64,000 nucleotides of DNA from Polaribacter sp. BM10 (GTDB lineage Bacteria; Bacteroidota; Bacteroidia; Flavobacteriales; Flavobacteriaceae), in the NCBI RefSeq assembly GCF_002005425.1, contig NZ_CP019704.1, positions 3,147,501-3,211,500 of the forward strand, in the 5' to 3' direction. Each line of letters opens with the position of its first letter. The first letter of the stretch is position 1. The position numbers and the translations under genes were made by a program. This document shows positions 37,087 through 44,976 of the stretch, in pieces. The notes below the pieces were generated by a model, which worked only from the letters and a program-made list of their open reading frames with translations, ran no database searches and had not been told where the DNA came from.

Positions 37087-37911
37087 ATGATTCACAAATT
37101 TACTGTAGTTATGTCTGTATATATTAATGATACAGATAGTAATCTTAGAGAGTCTGTTGATAGTTTGTTAAATCAGACGTTAATACCATCTCAAATTATC
37201 ATTGTAGTTGATGGGGTAATTAATAATGAACTAGAAAAAAGTTTACAATTTTATTCAAATAATAGTTTGATTAATATCTTTTACTTACCTGAAAATAAAG
37301 GTTTGGCTAATGCTTTGAACTATGGGATTTCAAAAGCAAGATATAGTATTATAGCTAGAATGGATGCAGATGATTTATCATTTCCCGATAGATTTGAAAA
37401 CCAACTTAGTTATATGTTTCATCATAAATTAGATGTTGTAGGTGGGCAAATAGTAGAATTTGGTAATGATATCAAAGATATTATTGCTACTAGAAATGTA
37501 CCTTTAAGTCATAATGAAATATCTGAGTTTATGAAGACTCGAAGTCCATTTTCACATCCTACAGTTATATTTAAAAAAGATGTATTTGATACTATAGGAG
37601 GCTACGATTCTAAAATTTTCCCTGAAGATTATGATTTTTTTGTAAGAGCTTACTTAAGTAATTTTAAACTAGGTAACTTTCCTGATAATGTACTTTGGTT
37701 TAGAATTGGAAATAATAAAAAAGAAGCTTTAAAAAGAAGAAGAGGTTTTAAATATGCAAGGAATGAAGTTAAATTGTATTTTAAATTTTATAAAATAGGT
37801 TTTTACAATTTATATGAGTTTTTAAAAGTATGTTTATTAAAAATTCCATTAAGAATTATACCCTTTCCTATCTTTTATTTTTTGTATTTTAAATTTTTTA
37901 GAAATAATTAG
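37087..37911 (+). CDS. Family 2 glycosyltransferase
   Basis: A 274-aa GT2 enzyme: FTVVMSVYINDTDSNLRESVDSLLNQT at the N-terminus, ARMDADDLSFPDRFENQ (DXD type, about residues 95-111) and a late FPEDYDFFVRAYL. The C-terminus has a hydrophobic stretch (FPIFYFLYFKFF) that may contact the membrane. It is the last forward gene before the reversed nucleotidyltransferase-like gene. Sugar specificity cannot be told. Confidence 0.88.
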   Translation: MIHKFTVVMSVYINDTDSNLRESVDSLLNQTLIPSQIIIVVDGVINNELEKSLQFYSNNSLINIFYLPENKGLANALNYGISKARYSIIARMDADDLSFPDRFENQLSYMFHHKLDVVGGQIVEFGNDIKDIIATRNVPLSHNEISEFMKTRSPFSHPTVIFKKDVFDTIGGYDSKIFPEDYDFFVRAYLSNFKLGNFPDNVLWFRIGNNKKEALKRRRGFKYARNEVKLYFKFYKIGFYNLYEFLKVCLLKIPLRIIPFPIFYFLYFKFFRNN

Positions 37912-38059
37912 CAATAAACCTTTTGTAAGTATGTTCTATATGAAATCACTATTAGTTTGATTAAAATTGAATCATAGCTAATTATTTAGATTTTAAATAC
38001 CTAGTGTGTATTTTTTACATTATAGGCTAGTTTAAGATATTATTTGTTATAATAAAAGT

Positions 38060-39160
38060 TTAAACATTTTTTTTCTGAATGAGAAAAGAAGTTTTTCGTT
38101 TAAGCCATTCTTTATTGGTTGTTATTTCAAAGAACCATTTTCTCATTCTCCTGTCAGTAAATATTTTTTTTATGATTTTTATTTTGGTTTCATATTTAAG
38201 TAATACCTTTAAGAGTTTGTATTTAAATTTAGATTTCTGTTCAATACGGTTTATAAACTTTTTTAAATATTTTTTAGTTTTTTTATCATTTTTCCAAAGT
38301 ATTTCTTTTGGTTTGCCAAGAGTTATATGACAAATTGCTAAATAGGAATTCAACAAAGTTTTTAGTTTTTCAATATTAGATATGGCTTCTAAAGTATTGG
38401 TTTTAAATGAAAGTAGGTATATGTCGTAAGCGTTCCTTAAGTTAATGCTTTTTAATACATAAGCTTTATCATTTATTTGGTTTGAAATAATTGATAAGCA
38501 TAATTGATTTTGATAATTTAAAAAGTACTCATTATTATTATTAACTATTAAATCATTAGATACAGAATTATAGTTGTACTCTTTAAAAAACTTTTCAGAT
38601 GTAAGTTCATCATGTACTTCAACAGCTGCTATTTCCTTATGTTTTACTAATCTAGAATGATGTCTTGTATGTGGAAAAGGGTTTTCCAAGTAAGAAAGTT
38701 TAGAGTAATCATTTTTTTTTAAAATTTCTACAGTTTTAAGATAATCTTCTTTTCTTACAATAAAATCAATATCTCCAACCATACGCTCAGCTACATCTTT
38801 ATATAAATTATTCAATAGATAAGCTGTACCCTTTATGAAGATTGGTGTTACGTTGTTTTTTAATAAAACTGTATTTATTTGTTTAGCTTGCTTAATTATT
38901 TTTATGTTACGTTGACGATTTAAGTTTGTAATATCCTCTAAAAAAAATACTAAATCTTTTTCTAAAAATTTTAGAAGTTCCATTTCTTTTAATTTTATAT
39001 ACATGGCAGGTATAACTAAATGTGTACTACTAACTTTTACTACGCTCTCCCAATTAACTTTTTTAAATTTTATTTCTTTTTCTATAAAAATTTGATTTTC
39101 ATGATTATCAGTAATTGTTAGACATTTCCCAATAAAAAACAGCGTTTCTTTGTAATTCAT
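38060..39160 (-). CDS. Nucleotidyltransferase-fold protein (NTP_transf_5/PF14907-like) in antisense orientation
   Basis: A 366-aa protein, the only minus-strand gene inside the polysaccharide operon. IFIKGTAYLLNNLYKDVAERMVGDIDFIV (Lys110-Gly111 and Asp130-x-Asp132) matches the uncharacterised nucleotidyltransferase family often found in surface-polysaccharide and lasso-peptide loci: a conserved KG, an Arg and a D-x-D metal site. The N-terminal 80 residues are helical. The reaction is unknown. Reverse orientation plus surrounding non-coding DNA suggest it was inserted as a separate unit. Confidence 0.72.
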   Translation of the reverse strand: MNYKETLFFIGKCLTITDNHENQIFIEKEIKFKKVNWESVVKVSSTHLVIPAMYIKLKEMELLKFLEKDLVFFLEDITNLNRQRNIKIIKQAKQINTVLLKNNVTPIFIKGTAYLLNNLYKDVAERMVGDIDFIVRKEDYLKTVEILKKNDYSKLSYLENPFPHTRHHSRLVKHKEIAAVEVHDELTSEKFFKEYNYNSVSNDLIVNNNNEYFLNYQNQLCLSIISNQINDKAYVLKSINLRNAYDIYLLSFKTNTLEAISNIEKLKTLLNSYLAICHITLGKPKEILWKNDKKTKKYLKKFINRIEQKSKFKYKLLKVLLKYETKIKIIKKIFTDRRMRKWFFEITTNKEWLKRKTSFLIQKKNV

Positions 39161-39224
39161 TCTATAAATATAAATATAATTATTTAATAATATAATTATT
39201 AATATACACGGGTTTTAGATAAAG

Positions 39225-39232
39225 TATTTTTG
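39225..39232 (+). promoter_or_regulatory. Possible promoter box for the initiation/export block
   Basis: TATTTTTG, 26 bases before the ATG at 39259 and just after the reversed gene, is a plausible restart point. No clear TTG upstream at the usual distance. Confidence 0.35.
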
Positions 39233-39258
39233 TTAGATTTGTTGATATTAAAAGTGAT

Positions 39259-40170
39259 ATGTATATAATTACAGGAAATAAGGGATTTGTAGGTCAAAAT
39301 CTTTCAAAATATTTAAAAGAGAAAAAGAAAATAACGATAGGGGTATCTAGAAAACCAGATAACTTTGAAGTTGCCTATTCAAAATTTAATTTACTTCTTT
39401 TAAATCAGTCTAAAGGTGTAATCCATTTAGCAGGAAAAGCACACGATTTAAAAAAAACATCAGAAGATTCAGAATATTTTGAAGTAAATACAGAGTTAAC
39501 AAAAACTTTGTTTGACCAATTTTTAAAAAGTGAATGTGAAGTTTTTATTTATATGAGCTCTGTAAAAGCAGCAGCAGATGTTGTTGACGGTATTTTAATA
39601 GAAGATGTTACACCAAACCCTGTAACTGTTTACGGAAAATCTAAACTAGCTGCAGAAAACTATATTTTGTCTAAAGAGATTCCGCAAGGTAAAAGGGTAT
39701 ATATTTTAAGGCCTTGTATGATTCATGGACCAAATAACAAAGGAAATTTAAACCTGTTGTATAGCTTTGTATCTAAAGGAATACCTTACCCTTTTGGTAA
39801 ATATGAAAATAAAAGATCTTTTGTTTCAGTAGAAAATTTGTGTTTTGTGATTAATGAATTAATAGATAACACTAATATAGAATCTGGGGTTTATAATGTT
39901 GCCGACAATGAATCACTATCCACAAAAGATTTGGTAAAAATAATGGGAGAGGTTACAAATAAACCTGCTAAGATTTTGAAGACACCTAAATTTTTAGTGA
40001 ACACTTTAGCCAAATTAGGTGACATCTTACCTTTACCTATAAATTCAGAACGATTGCAAAAGTTAACAGAAAACTATGTTGTTTCTAATCAAAAAATTAA
40101 AAATCAAATAGAAAAAGAACTACCTTTATCCGCAGAAAAAGGAATAGAAAAAACGATAGCATCATTTTAA
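39259..40170 (+). CDS. WbpV/WreQ-like UDP-4-keto-6-deoxy-HexNAc reductase (SDR)
   Basis: A 303-aa SDR beginning MYIITGNKGFVGQNLSKYL (NAD motif), with YMSSVKAAAD and the catalytic YGKSK. It resembles the WbpV/WreQ group, which reduces UDP-2-acetamido-4-keto-2,6-dideoxyglucose to UDP-QuiNAc or UDP-FucNAc. Co-location with a WbpM-like dehydratase and a WbpL-like sugar-1-phosphate transferase makes this a recognisable initiation set. A 4-epimerase function is the alternative. Confidence 0.75.
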   Translation: MYIITGNKGFVGQNLSKYLKEKKKITIGVSRKPDNFEVAYSKFNLLLLNQSKGVIHLAGKAHDLKKTSEDSEYFEVNTELTKTLFDQFLKSECEVFIYMSSVKAAADVVDGILIEDVTPNPVTVYGKSKLAAENYILSKEIPQGKRVYILRPCMIHGPNNKGNLNLLYSFVSKGIPYPFGKYENKRSFVSVENLCFVINELIDNTNIESGVYNVADNESLSTKDLVKIMGEVTNKPAKILKTPKFLVNTLAKLGDILPLPINSERLQKLTENYVVSNQKIKNQIEKELPLSAEKGIEKTIASF

Positions 40171-40175
40171 TATTT

Positions 40176-41147
40176 ATGAAAATCTACGTACTTGTTACTT
40201 TACTTTTAGCAGTATTATCTTATGTATACTTAAAATTAGCAATTAAATTTAAGATAATTGATAAACCAAATCAAAGAAGTTCACATACAAAAATAACAGT
40301 GAGAGGAGGCGGAATCATTTTTCCTGTAGCCATTTTATTGTTTTTTATTTTAAACGATTATCAATACCCTTATTTTGTTTTAGGTGTTTTTTTGATTTCT
40401 GTCATTAGTTTTTTAGATGATATCTATACTTTGAGTTCTAAAATTAGATTTCCTTTTCAGTTTCTAGGCGTTTTTTTAATTTTATATCAAGTAGATTATC
40501 CTTTTTCTCCATTTTATTTGTATGCTGTATTCTTGATTTTAGGAATAGGAGCTGTAAATATGTTTAATTTTATGGATGGTATTAATGGGATAACTGGCTT
40601 GTATTCTTTAGCAGTGATTTCGGGTTTGTTTTTGATAAACAATACTGAAAACATTGTTGATAATGACCTATTAATATACCCAGCAATATCATTGGTGATT
40701 TTTGGGTTTTATAATTTTAGAAGAAAAGCACTTTTTTTTGCAGGGGATATAGGCAGTATTGCAATAGGTTTATTTATGTATTTTGTGGGTTTTTTACTGG
40801 CAATAAAATTATCATCACCGTTAATCTTATTACTTATTATAGTGTACGGAGCCGATGCAGGAAATACTTTACTTTACCGTAAAATTTTTACAAAAGAAAG
40901 TATTTTTGATCCGCATAGGCATCATATTTATCAGAAGTTAGTAGATGTATATAAAATTTCTCACTTAAAAGTAGCTAGTATTTATGCTATACTGCAATTG
41001 TTTGTAAATTTTATTATTTTTAAAACCTATAAGTTAGAACTGTCTTCGCAGCTTATTGTTTTTTTTGTTTTGATATTTATTTTTATAGTAAGTTATATAT
41101 TGTTATTTAAAAAAATAAAAAGAGACTTAGTTTTTAAAAATGAGTAA
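40176..41147 (+). CDS. WecA/WbpL-type undecaprenyl-phosphate HexNAc-1-phosphate transferase
   Basis: A 323-aa integral membrane enzyme of the MraY/WecA family, with about ten helices. DKPNQRSSHTKITVRGGGI (residues about 29-47), SFLDDIYTLSSKIRF, NMFNFMDGINGITG (catalytic Asp) and the cytoplasmic DPHRHHIYQKLV loop are family hallmarks. It starts the lipid-linked repeat unit by moving a sugar-1-phosphate to undecaprenyl phosphate. The neighbourhood suggests QuiNAc/FucNAc or a 4-amino sugar as first sugar. The end overlaps the next gene by 8 bases. Confidence 0.88.
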   Translation: MKIYVLVTLLLAVLSYVYLKLAIKFKIIDKPNQRSSHTKITVRGGGIIFPVAILLFFILNDYQYPYFVLGVFLISVISFLDDIYTLSSKIRFPFQFLGVFLILYQVDYPFSPFYLYAVFLILGIGAVNMFNFMDGINGITGLYSLAVISGLFLINNTENIVDNDLLIYPAISLVIFGFYNFRRKALFFAGDIGSIAIGLFMYFVGFLLAIKLSSPLILLLIIVYGADAGNTLLYRKIFTKESIFDPHRHHIYQKLVDVYKISHLKVASIYAILQLFVNFIIFKTYKLELSSQLIVFFVLIFIFIVSYILLFKKIKRDLVFKNE

Positions 41148-42246
41148 AAGAATAGCGCTTTCGGATAGTAATATTTCTGTGAATTTACCATCAGAAATAA
41201 ACACAGCCAATTATAATGTTATTGCTAATTTCGAAGATAAACTTGAAAAATATCTTGGAGAAAAAAAACATGTTGTAGCTCTAAATTCCGGGACTTCTGC
41301 TATTCATTTGGCCTTAATATTAAGCGGAGTTACAGAAGGAGATGAGGTTTTATGTCAGTCTTTTACCTATATTGCTACGGCCAATCCTATTTTATATCAA
41401 AAAGCAAAGCCAATTTTTATTGATAGTGAGTTAGATACTTGGAACATTTGCCCGAAGCACTTAGAGAAAGCCATTCTAGATAGAATAGCCAAGGGTAAAA
41501 AGCCTAAAGCAATTATTATCGTTCACCTGTATGGTATGCCATGTAAAATTGATGAAATTGTGGCTATTGCAAAAAAGTATCAAATCATTTTAATTGAAGA
41601 TGCTGCGGAGGCGTTAGGTTCGATGTATAAAGAACAAAAATGTGGTACTTTTGGAGATTTTAGTATCTTTTCTTTTAATAACAATAAAATAGTATCCTCA
41701 TTTGGCGGAGGAGTATTGGTGTGTAATTCCATAAAAGAAAAAGAAGAAGCTATTTTTTTGGCAACGCAAGCTAAAGATAAATCAGAATACTATTCACACT
41801 CTAGGTTAGGTTTTAACTATAGAATGAGCATTGTTTCCGCCCTTATTGGTACTGAAGAATTAAGTTGTTTAAATGATTATGTCAGTGCAAGAATTGCGAA
41901 TCATCAAAATTATGAAAGTCTTTTAGACGGTGTTAAAGGTGTTTCATTATTTAAAGAAAATGATGATTTTATAAAGTCAAATCATTGGTTGAGTTGTATT
42001 TTGATTGATTCTAAGGCTTCAAAATTTACTAATAAGAGTTTACGAGATCAGTTCGAAAAAGAGAATATCGAATCAAGACCCCTATGGAAACCTTTACATT
42101 TACAACCAATTTTTAAAAATGATGCTTTTTACGGTGGCAATGTTGCAAATAACTTATTTCAAAAAGGCTTATGTTTGCCTTCTAGTGCACATTTAACAAA
42201 AAACGATTTTAACCGAATATCAAATTCAATTCAGAAATTTTTGTAA
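41140..42246 (+). CDS. PglE/WcfR-like PLP aminotransferase
   Basis: A 368-aa DegT/DnrJ/EryC1/StrS aminotransferase. The PLP lysine is in FSFNNNKIVSSFGGG (about residues 177-191), with ALNSGTSAIHLALILSG and FLATQAKDKSEYYSHSRLGFNYRMS typical of enzymes making UDP-4-amino-4,6-dideoxy-HexNAc (PglE, WcfR). The gene for the matching 4,6-dehydratase is next. It could also aminate the WlbA-like product at C3. It is a different branch from the perosamine-type fusion earlier in the locus. Confidence 0.85.
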   Translation: MSKRIALSDSNISVNLPSEINTANYNVIANFEDKLEKYLGEKKHVVALNSGTSAIHLALILSGVTEGDEVLCQSFTYIATANPILYQKAKPIFIDSELDTWNICPKHLEKAILDRIAKGKKPKAIIIVHLYGMPCKIDEIVAIAKKYQIILIEDAAEALGSMYKEQKCGTFGDFSIFSFNNNKIVSSFGGGVLVCNSIKEKEEAIFLATQAKDKSEYYSHSRLGFNYRMSIVSALIGTEELSCLNDYVSARIANHQNYESLLDGVKGVSLFKENDDFIKSNHWLSCILIDSKASKFTNKSLRDQFEKENIESRPLWKPLHLQPIFKNDAFYGGNVANNLFQKGLCLPSSAHLTKNDFNRISNSIQKFL

Positions 42247-42272
42247 ATTCGTTTTTTATATCTCAAAAAATA

Positions 42273-44168
42273 ATGATAAGAAATTTTTTTTTAAAAGCGT
42301 TAAATAAATATGCCTCGAAATGGGTTGTTTTTGCGATAGATATTCTTCTTGTTTGTTTATCCTTTATTATGGCTTATTCTATAAGGCTTGATATAAGTTT
42401 CGATTTTGATATAAAAAATGTTATTCCACAACTAACAATTGTCGTTATAATTTCAGCATTAAGCTTTTTAATTATTGGTTCTTATAAAGGGGTTATTAGA
42501 CATACAGGAACAAAGGATGTTTTTAACGTTTTTATAGGTGTTACGATTTTAAGTATAAGTTTAAGTTTTATTGTTGTATTTAATCAACTCTTTAAGATTT
42601 ATCCATCTTTTACAATTCCGAATTCTATCATATTAATACATTATTTAGTATCTGTTTTTGTGCTTATTATAAGTAGATATGTGTTTAAAGCGTTTTTTGA
42701 AATTATTTCAACAGAGTTAGATACAATAACTAATGCTTTGATTTATGGTGCTGGTGATTCCGGAATTATAACTTATGGTGCTTTAAATAGAGAAAGAAAA
42801 GGAAGTTATCAAATTTTAGGTTTTATTGATGATGATAAAAATAAAGTAAATAAAAAAATTGATAGGATTCGTGTTTATGATATATCAATGATCGATCAAA
42901 ATTTTATCGATAAGCATGATATAACAGAAGTTATTATTTCGATACAGAAAATTAAACCTAGCAGGTTACTTGAGATAACGGACAGTTTAATAAAGCTAAA
43001 TGTAGAAGTTAAAATTGTACCGCCTTTAACTAAATGGATTGATGGAGATTTACAAGCAAATCAAATTAAGCAAGTAAATATTGAAGATTTATTAGACAGA
43101 GAACAAATTTTAATTGACAATCCTATCGTTCAGAGAGAAGTTGAAGGAAAGGTAATTTTAGTTTCAGGCGCTGCAGGTTCTATAGGAAGTGAAATTTCTA
43201 GACAATTAAGCCTTTATAATTGTAAATTGATTGTTTTAATTGATCAAGCTGAATCACCTTTGTATGATTTACAACAAGAATTGATTCAGAAAGGTGTTAC
43301 AAACTTTGTTGCTATTGTTTCTGATGTAAGAGATAAATTTAAAATTTCAAGAATTTTTAAAAAATACAAACCTCAAAGAATTTTTCATGCCGCTGCATAT
43401 AAACATGTACCTTTAATGGAAAAATCTCCTTATGAAGCTATAAAAGTGAATGTTTTAGGAACAAAAAATTTAGCAGATTTAGCTATTGAAAATAAAATAG
43501 AGCGATTTGTAATGGTTTCTACCGATAAAGCTGTAAACCCGACAAACGTAATGGGCGCATCTAAAAGAATAGCCGAATTATATGTAAGTTGTGTAAGTAA
43601 AAAGTCTAAAAAAACCAAATTTACAATTACTAGATTCGGTAATGTATTAGGTTCTAACGGTTCTGTAATTCCTCTATTTAAAAGGCAAATTGAAGCAGGA
43701 GGTCCTTTAACGGTTACTCACAAAGAAATTACAAGGTATTTTATGACGATTCCTGAAGCGTGTAGTTTGGTTTTAGAAGCTGGTACCATGGGGAAAGGAG
43801 GAGAGATTTATATCTTTGATATGGGGAAATCTGTAAAGATTTTTGAAATAGCAAAAAGAATGATTTATTTATCTGGATTAAAATATCCAGAAGATATTGA
43901 CATAAAAATTACAGGTTTAAGACCAGGTGAAAAATTATATGAGGAGTTATTGGCAAATGGAGAAAATACGATTAAGACCTATCATGAAAAAATTATGATT
44001 GCGAAGACTCAAAAAATAGATGCAAAAGAGATTAAACCTAAAATTGAAGAATTAACGACTACTTTTAGTGATTTAAATAATAGCGATTTAGTCGCTGTTA
44101 TGAAAGGTTTAGTGCCCGAATACGTATCAAATAATTCTGAATTTGAAAAATTAGATAATGTTAGTTAG
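42273..44168 (+). CDS. PglF/WbpM-type membrane UDP-GlcNAc 4,6-dehydratase
   Basis: A 631-aa protein with four N-terminal membrane helices (about residues 15-145), a first Rossmann domain (YGAGDSGI) and a C-terminal SDR domain with VSGAAGSIGSEISRQL and MVSTDKAVNPTNVMGASKRIAE. Like WbpM and PglF it has Met-Ser-Thr-Asp-Lys (MVSTDK) in place of the usual Tyr-x3-Lys. It converts UDP-GlcNAc to the 4-keto-6-deoxy sugar used by the adjacent reductase and/or aminotransferase. Normal length for the family. Confidence 0.93.
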   Translation: MIRNFFLKALNKYASKWVVFAIDILLVCLSFIMAYSIRLDISFDFDIKNVIPQLTIVVIISALSFLIIGSYKGVIRHTGTKDVFNVFIGVTILSISLSFIVVFNQLFKIYPSFTIPNSIILIHYLVSVFVLIISRYVFKAFFEIISTELDTITNALIYGAGDSGIITYGALNRERKGSYQILGFIDDDKNKVNKKIDRIRVYDISMIDQNFIDKHDITEVIISIQKIKPSRLLEITDSLIKLNVEVKIVPPLTKWIDGDLQANQIKQVNIEDLLDREQILIDNPIVQREVEGKVILVSGAAGSIGSEISRQLSLYNCKLIVLIDQAESPLYDLQQELIQKGVTNFVAIVSDVRDKFKISRIFKKYKPQRIFHAAAYKHVPLMEKSPYEAIKVNVLGTKNLADLAIENKIERFVMVSTDKAVNPTNVMGASKRIAELYVSCVSKKSKKTKFTITRFGNVLGSNGSVIPLFKRQIEAGGPLTVTHKEITRYFMTIPEACSLVLEAGTMGKGGEIYIFDMGKSVKIFEIAKRMIYLSGLKYPEDIDIKITGLRPGEKLYEELLANGENTIKTYHEKIMIAKTQKIDAKEIKPKIEELTTTFSDLNNSDLVAVMKGLVPEYVSNNSEFEKLDNVS

Positions 44169-44205
44169 TATTTGATTTTTATATTATTTTTGAAAAAAAT
44201 TTTAC

Positions 44206-44973
44206 ATGAATAAGATTAAATTTATTTTTTTACTTTATTTAATAATTACTGCATCAGCATGTGTTTCTAATAAAGATATTGCCTATTTTCAATTTGATGA
44301 AATTGACCAAAATAAGGTGAGTAACAAATTTGAAACAATTTTTAAACCTGACGATTTATTACAAATTACAATTTCTTCTGATGATTTGGAAGCTACGAAG
44401 CCATTCAATTTACCAGTAGCGTCTTTTGGTACTTCAAATTCTGCTGTTGGACAACCAAGGCAACAAGCTTATTTGATAGATAGTAAAGGAGAAATTGATT
44501 TTCCTGTATTGGGTAAATTAAAATTAGGTGGACTTACAAGAGAAGAAGCTCTTGAGTTATTTAAAAATAAATTAGATCCGGATTATATCAAAAACCCAAC
44601 AATTAACATACGTATTTCTAATTTTAAGATTTCAGTTTATGGAGATGTTAAGAAGCCAGGAACGTATACAATACCAAACGAACGTGTTAGTATCTTAGAT
44701 GCTATAGGTTTAGCAGGTGATTTAAATATTTCTGGTAAAAGAAAAAATGTGATGGTGATTAGAGAAGAAAATAATCAAAAAAATAAGTACTTCGTTGATT
44801 TGACTTCAAATAAGACCTTAACCTCTCCGGTATATTATCTTCAACAAAACGATGCTGTTTATGTAGAACATAATTATGCAAGAATTCAATCTGCTTCTTC
44901 AAATACAAATACAAGTTTATTTATATCAGTTACAGGTTTAATTATAACGATAGTATCTCTCATAACAAGGTAA
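44206..44973 (+). CDS. wza: Polysaccharide export outer-membrane lipoprotein (Wza-like)
   Basis: A 255-aa lipoprotein. The signal peptide ends in ITASAC (Cys19 as the lipid site). A Poly_export domain (about 45-135) includes YLIDSKGEIDFPVLGKLKLGG, and a SLBB-like domain (about 145-220) includes VYGDVKKPGTYTIPNERVSILDAIGLAGDL. A C-terminal hydrophobic segment (ISVTGLIITIVSLI) may cross the membrane. It forms the export channel with Wzc, whose gene begins 3 bases downstream. Confidence 0.93.
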   Translation: MNKIKFIFLLYLIITASACVSNKDIAYFQFDEIDQNKVSNKFETIFKPDDLLQITISSDDLEATKPFNLPVASFGTSNSAVGQPRQQAYLIDSKGEIDFPVLGKLKLGGLTREEALELFKNKLDPDYIKNPTINIRISNFKISVYGDVKKPGTYTIPNERVSILDAIGLAGDLNISGKRKNVMVIREENNQKNKYFVDLTSNKTLTSPVYYLQQNDAVYVEHNYARIQSASSNTNTSLFISVTGLIITIVSLITR

Positions 44974-44976
44974 AAA

